Assembly: GCF_014647475.1 (NCBI RefSeq)
Contig: NZ_BMPG01000005.1
Location: 1 to 64,000 of the forward strand
Direction of reading: 5' to 3'
Origin: Halocalculus aciditolerans
GTDB lineage: Archaea; Halobacteriota; Halobacteria; Halobacteriales; Halobacteriaceae
DNA length: 64,000 bases
Below the pieces are notes generated by a model. That model was given only the letters and a program-made list of their open reading frames with translations, was not told where the DNA came from and searched no databases. The translations under genes and the position numbers were made by a program. This document shows positions 61,171 through 64,000 of this stretch, in pieces (within the stretch, counting starts at the first letter, position 1; each line of letters begins with the position of its first letter).

Positions 61171-63369
61171 ATGTCCAGCGACCGCCAGCGGAAAGCGGCG
61201 AAAATCCGCGAGGTGATGCGCGAGGAGGGCGACGCCGTCCGCGAGAGCGCCGGCCACCACAACGAGATGCGAAAGGACGCCGTCGCGCGCCTCGACGACT
61301 ACGAGGACCTCAGAGACCGCGCGCGAGCCATCAAGGAAGACGCCATCGAACGCCTCCCCGAACTCGTCGACGAGCTCACCGACAGCGTCGAAGCGAACGG
61401 CGGGCACGTCTACCTCGCCGAGGACGCCGCGGACGCGAACGACTACATCACGAGCGTCTGCGCCGACGCCGACACCGTCGTGAAGTCGAAGTCGATGACT
61501 TCCGAGGAAGTCGACGTCAACGACGCCCTCCACGCCGACGGTCTCGACGTCTGGGAGACCGACCTCGGCGAACTCATCCTCCAGGTCGCCGACGACTCCC
61601 CCAGCCACCTCATCGGCCCCGCGATGCACTTTACTACTACCGAGATCGCCGACCTCTTCAACGACGTCTTCGACCCCGACGAACCCCTGGAGACGCCGGA
61701 GGAACTCACCGCGTTCGCCCGCGACCTCCTCTCCGAGAAGTTCGCGGAAGCGGACGTCGGGATGACGGGCGCGAACTTCCTCTGCGCCGACTCCGGCTCG
61801 ATGGCGCTCGTGACGAGCGAGGGGAACGCCCGGAAGACCGTGCAGGCGACGGACACCCATATCGCGCTCGCCGGCGTCGAGAAGATCGTCCCCAGCATAG
61901 AGGAGCTTTACCCGTTCGTCGAACTCCTCGCGAAATCCGGCACCGGCCAAGACCTCACCTCCTACGTCACGATGCTCTCCCCGCCCGTCGACTCCCCCAG
62001 CCAAGGCGTCGACGGCCCGATGACCGCGGCGTCCGCCGACGACCGCGATTTTCACCTCGTCCTCCTCGACAACGGCCGGATGGACATGCGCGACGACGAC
62101 CACCTGAAGGAGACGCTCTACTGCATCCGGTGTTCGGCGTGCTCGAACGCCTGCGCGAACTTCCAGCACGTCGGCGGCCACGCCTTCGGCGGCGAGACCT
62201 ACTCTGGAGGTATTGGCACCGGCTGGGAGGCCGGCGTCCACGGCCTCGACTCGGCGGGCGAGTTCTCCGACTTCTGCACCGGCTGCTCGCGGTGCACGAC
62301 CGCCTGTCCCGTCGAAATCGACATCCCGTGGATCAACGAGGTCGTCCGCGACCGCGTGAACCACCAGGGCAGAGAGGAGGGCTTCGACTTCCTCGTCGAC
62401 GGCCTCTCACCCGACGCCGAGCCCGGCCGCCTCGACGTCGAGAAACGCTTGTTCGGGAACGTCGGCCTGCTCGCGGACGCCGGCAGCGCCACCGCGCCGC
62501 TCTCGAACCTCGTCGCCTCGTTCGGGCCGGCGCGCGACCTCATGGAGCGAGTAACAGGAATCGACGCGCGCCGCGACCTCCCCGAGTGGCAGCGCGAGAC
62601 GCTCCAGGACTGGTTCGCGAGACGCGGCGGCTCGACGGTCGACGAAGCCGCCGCGTCCCGCTCCGCCGTCCTCTACCCCGACGTCTACACCGACCACGTC
62701 CAGGTCGAGCGCGGGAAAGCCGCCGTCCGCGTCCTCGAAGCCCTCGACGTCCACGTCACGATTCCCGACCTCCCCGAGTCCGGGCGCGCCCCGCTGAGCC
62801 AGGGGATGATCGACACCGCCGACGACCGCGCGAGCGCCGTCTACGGCGGCCTCGCAGAACACCTCGACGCCGGGCGGGACGTCGTCGTCATCGAACCCAG
62901 CGACCTCGCGATGTTCCGCGAGGACTACGAGCACTTCCTCCCGGACGCCTCCTTCGAGCGCCTCAGCGAGAACGCCTACGAGGTCTTCGAGTACGTCTAC
63001 GGCCGGCTCGACGAAGGCGCGACCCTCGACGCTCTTCGGGCTGGACACGAACGCCTCGCCTACCACGCCCACTGCCAGCAGCGCACCCTCGACCTCGCCC
63101 CCTACACCGAATCCGTGCTCGAACGCCTCGGCTACGACCTCCTCACGACCGACGTCGAATGCTGCGGGATGGCCGGGAGCTTCGGCTACAAATCCGAATA
63201 CTACGAACTCTCCATGGACGTCGGCGAGGACGTGAGAGAACAACTCTCCACCACCGACGCCGCGGACCGCCGCGTCGTCGCCTCCGGCACGTCGTGTCTC
63301 GAACAGCTCTCCGACCTCCTCCGTAAGCCGACCCGACACCCGATCGAAGTCGTCGACCCGCGCCGGTAA
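61171..63369 (+). CDS. lutB: LutB-LutA-type fused iron-sulfur protein
   Basis: 732 residues. The first 300 are a LUD domain (TSEEVDVNDALHADGLDVWETDLGELI, VGMTGANFLCADSGSMALVTSEGN). Two 4Fe-4S motifs follow: CIRCSACSNAC at about 318 and CTGCSRCTTACP at about 369. The C-terminal 250 residues add a LutA/GlpC-like cysteine-rich region ending ECCGMAGSFGYKSEY at about 664. LutB and LutA parts are thus in one chain, and with LutC form a complete L-lactate oxidase. The paired divergent D-lactate enzyme suggests full lactate use. Confidence 0.9.
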   Translation: MSSDRQRKAAKIREVMREEGDAVRESAGHHNEMRKDAVARLDDYEDLRDRARAIKEDAIERLPELVDELTDSVEANGGHVYLAEDAADANDYITSVCADADTVVKSKSMTSEEVDVNDALHADGLDVWETDLGELILQVADDSPSHLIGPAMHFTTTEIADLFNDVFDPDEPLETPEELTAFARDLLSEKFAEADVGMTGANFLCADSGSMALVTSEGNARKTVQATDTHIALAGVEKIVPSIEELYPFVELLAKSGTGQDLTSYVTMLSPPVDSPSQGVDGPMTAASADDRDFHLVLLDNGRMDMRDDDHLKETLYCIRCSACSNACANFQHVGGHAFGGETYSGGIGTGWEAGVHGLDSAGEFSDFCTGCSRCTTACPVEIDIPWINEVVRDRVNHQGREEGFDFLVDGLSPDAEPGRLDVEKRLFGNVGLLADAGSATAPLSNLVASFGPARDLMERVTGIDARRDLPEWQRETLQDWFARRGGSTVDEAAASRSAVLYPDVYTDHVQVERGKAAVRVLEALDVHVTIPDLPESGRAPLSQGMIDTADDRASAVYGGLAEHLDAGRDVVVIEPSDLAMFREDYEHFLPDASFERLSENAYEVFEYVYGRLDEGATLDALRAGHERLAYHAHCQQRTLDLAPYTESVLERLGYDLLTTDVECCGMAGSFGYKSEYYELSMDVGEDVREQLSTTDAADRRVVASGTSCLEQLSDLLRKPTRHPIEVVDPRR

Positions 63370-64000
63370 CTACGTCCAGAGGCGCTCGTCGAACGCCGCT
63401 TCCACGGTCGCGTTCCCGGCCGCGCGACCGGACTCCGCGCGGTACTCGCCGGGGTCGACGCCGCCGCGTTTGATCGTGTTGAGCGCTTCGATCAGTCCCC
63501 CAGCGCCGCGTTCGAGGCGGAACCAGCCGGTGGTGACGCGCCCGCTGTCGTTCACGCGGAGCATGAACGGACCGTCGTTCCCGCTCGCGGCGGCGTCGAC
63601 GCCGCTGCGGGCGAGCGTGGCGTTCCCGGACTCGACGTACGCGTATGCGACAGTCGCGTTCACGTCCGGCGTGAGGCCGCTCGCGTCGACTCGCGCGTCC
63701 GCGAACCGGACGAGGAGGAGCGGCCCGTCGGTCTCGCGGACTGCGTCCGCTCGCCGCACGGTCGCGCCGCGCGCTTCGAGGCGCTCTGCGGCCGCGGTCG
63801 CAGTCGCGTTGCGGAGGACCGGGTCACCGCCGGTCGCGACGACCGTGACCGTTCGGTCCGCGACGTCGGGAACGCCGGCGTTCGCCGACGAGGCCGTCGA
63901 CCCGGCCGGTGCGGTGAACGTGTAGTATTCGCCCGAGACGGCGGGGCTGTACGCGATTGCCGCGGGCGTGAGGCACGCCGCGGCGACGACGACCGCGACG
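63370..64000 (-). CDS. Secreted or membrane-anchored protein (partial, runs off window)
   Basis: The frame is open from the stop at 63370 to the window end, giving about 210 residues. The visible N-terminal part has a hydrophobic stretch (VAVVVAAACLTPAAIAYSPAV-like, read from the edge) that fits a signal peptide, so the true start is probably just beyond 64000. The rest is a beta-rich extracellular-type domain (VTVVATGGDPVLRNATATAAAERL ... GPFMLRVNDSGRVTTGWFRLERG). No family was recognised. Confidence 0.7.
   Translation of the reverse strand, partial: VAVVVAAACLTPAAIAYSPAVSGEYYTFTAPAGSTASSANAGVPDVADRTVTVVATGGDPVLRNATATAAAERLEARGATVRRADAVRETDGPLLLVRFADARVDASGLTPDVNATVAYAYVESGNATLARSGVDAAASGNDGPFMLRVNDSGRVTTGWFRLERGAGGLIEALNTIKRGGVDPGEYRAESGRAAGNATVEAAFDERLWT

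Noticed and set aside
61023-63326. Long Arg-rich frame overlapping lutB
   Set aside because: Almost pure Arg/Pro/Gly composition unlike any halophilic protein; lutB in the other frame has clear motifs.

Overview
The window is chromosomal DNA from a haloarchaeon (class Halobacteria). The evidence is very high GC, strongly acidic proteins, TATA-like elements close to start codons (leaderless genes), and a gene set typical of the group: a two-fold fused histone, RPA, SepF, MptD, an Azf-type glucose-6-phosphate dehydrogenase, a FAU-1 type RNase, pilins of the GVSPVIG type and many short CxxC proteins. No rRNA, CRISPR array or canonical IS transposase was seen.

Layout. 1-15.5 kb: housekeeping and RNA-related genes (GNAT, RNB exoribonuclease, YgfZ-like protein, SepF, PUA protein, geranylgeranyl reductase, LUD protein, wHTH-HNH nuclease, UvrA, LURP-one protein). 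15.6-17.0 kb: an AT-richer TraB-like membrane gene between two 147-bp direct repeats. 17.2-33.4 kb: YbaK deacylase, two SDR genes, UspA, AIM24, ROK kinase, NifU-like, Bat-like HTH, FAU-1 RNase, PrsW protease, riboflavin synthase, M24 peptidase, SF1 helicase, creatininase, MptD and Azf. 34-42.9 kb: a PQQ-type Tat lipoprotein, HtpX, tRNA-Arg, RPA, histone and histone deacetylase in a row, then Cca. 42.9-44.2 kb: tRNA-Asn, two membrane proteins and tRNA-Met.

44.22-50.83 kb is a 6.6-kb integrated element bounded by a 14-bp direct repeat that overlaps the tRNA-Met 3' end. It carries a tyrosine integrase with two small coupled upstream genes, as known for the IntSNJ2 system of the temperate pleolipovirus SNJ2. 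It also has a P-loop ATPase, a coiled-coil protein, a J-domain protein and a chain of small genes whose stops and starts overlap by 4 or 8 nt. No pleolipovirus spike gene was recognised, so it may be an integrative plasmid or a decayed provirus. After it come two pilin genes, a TRAM protein, a divergent metal-transport pair (CDF and YHS-permease), a cysteine synthase, a DUF2268-like protease and a divergent lactate-oxidation cluster (GlcD/Fe-S fusion; LutC-LutB).

The most unusual signal is a recurring arrangement at gene 3' ends. The last 12-40 bp of a gene, usually with its stop codon, is copied again a short distance downstream, with palindrome-rich DNA between or after the copies. I see it after the RNB exoribonuclease (three extra copies), both SDR genes, azf (a 34-bp tandem array that starts inside the gene) and tRNA-Asn, and weakly after tRNA-Arg. 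The DNA downstream of azf recurs in inverted orientation at the cysteine synthase 3' end 22 kb away. This looks like a family of small palindromic elements that target or copy gene 3' ends; the mechanism is inferred, not shown.
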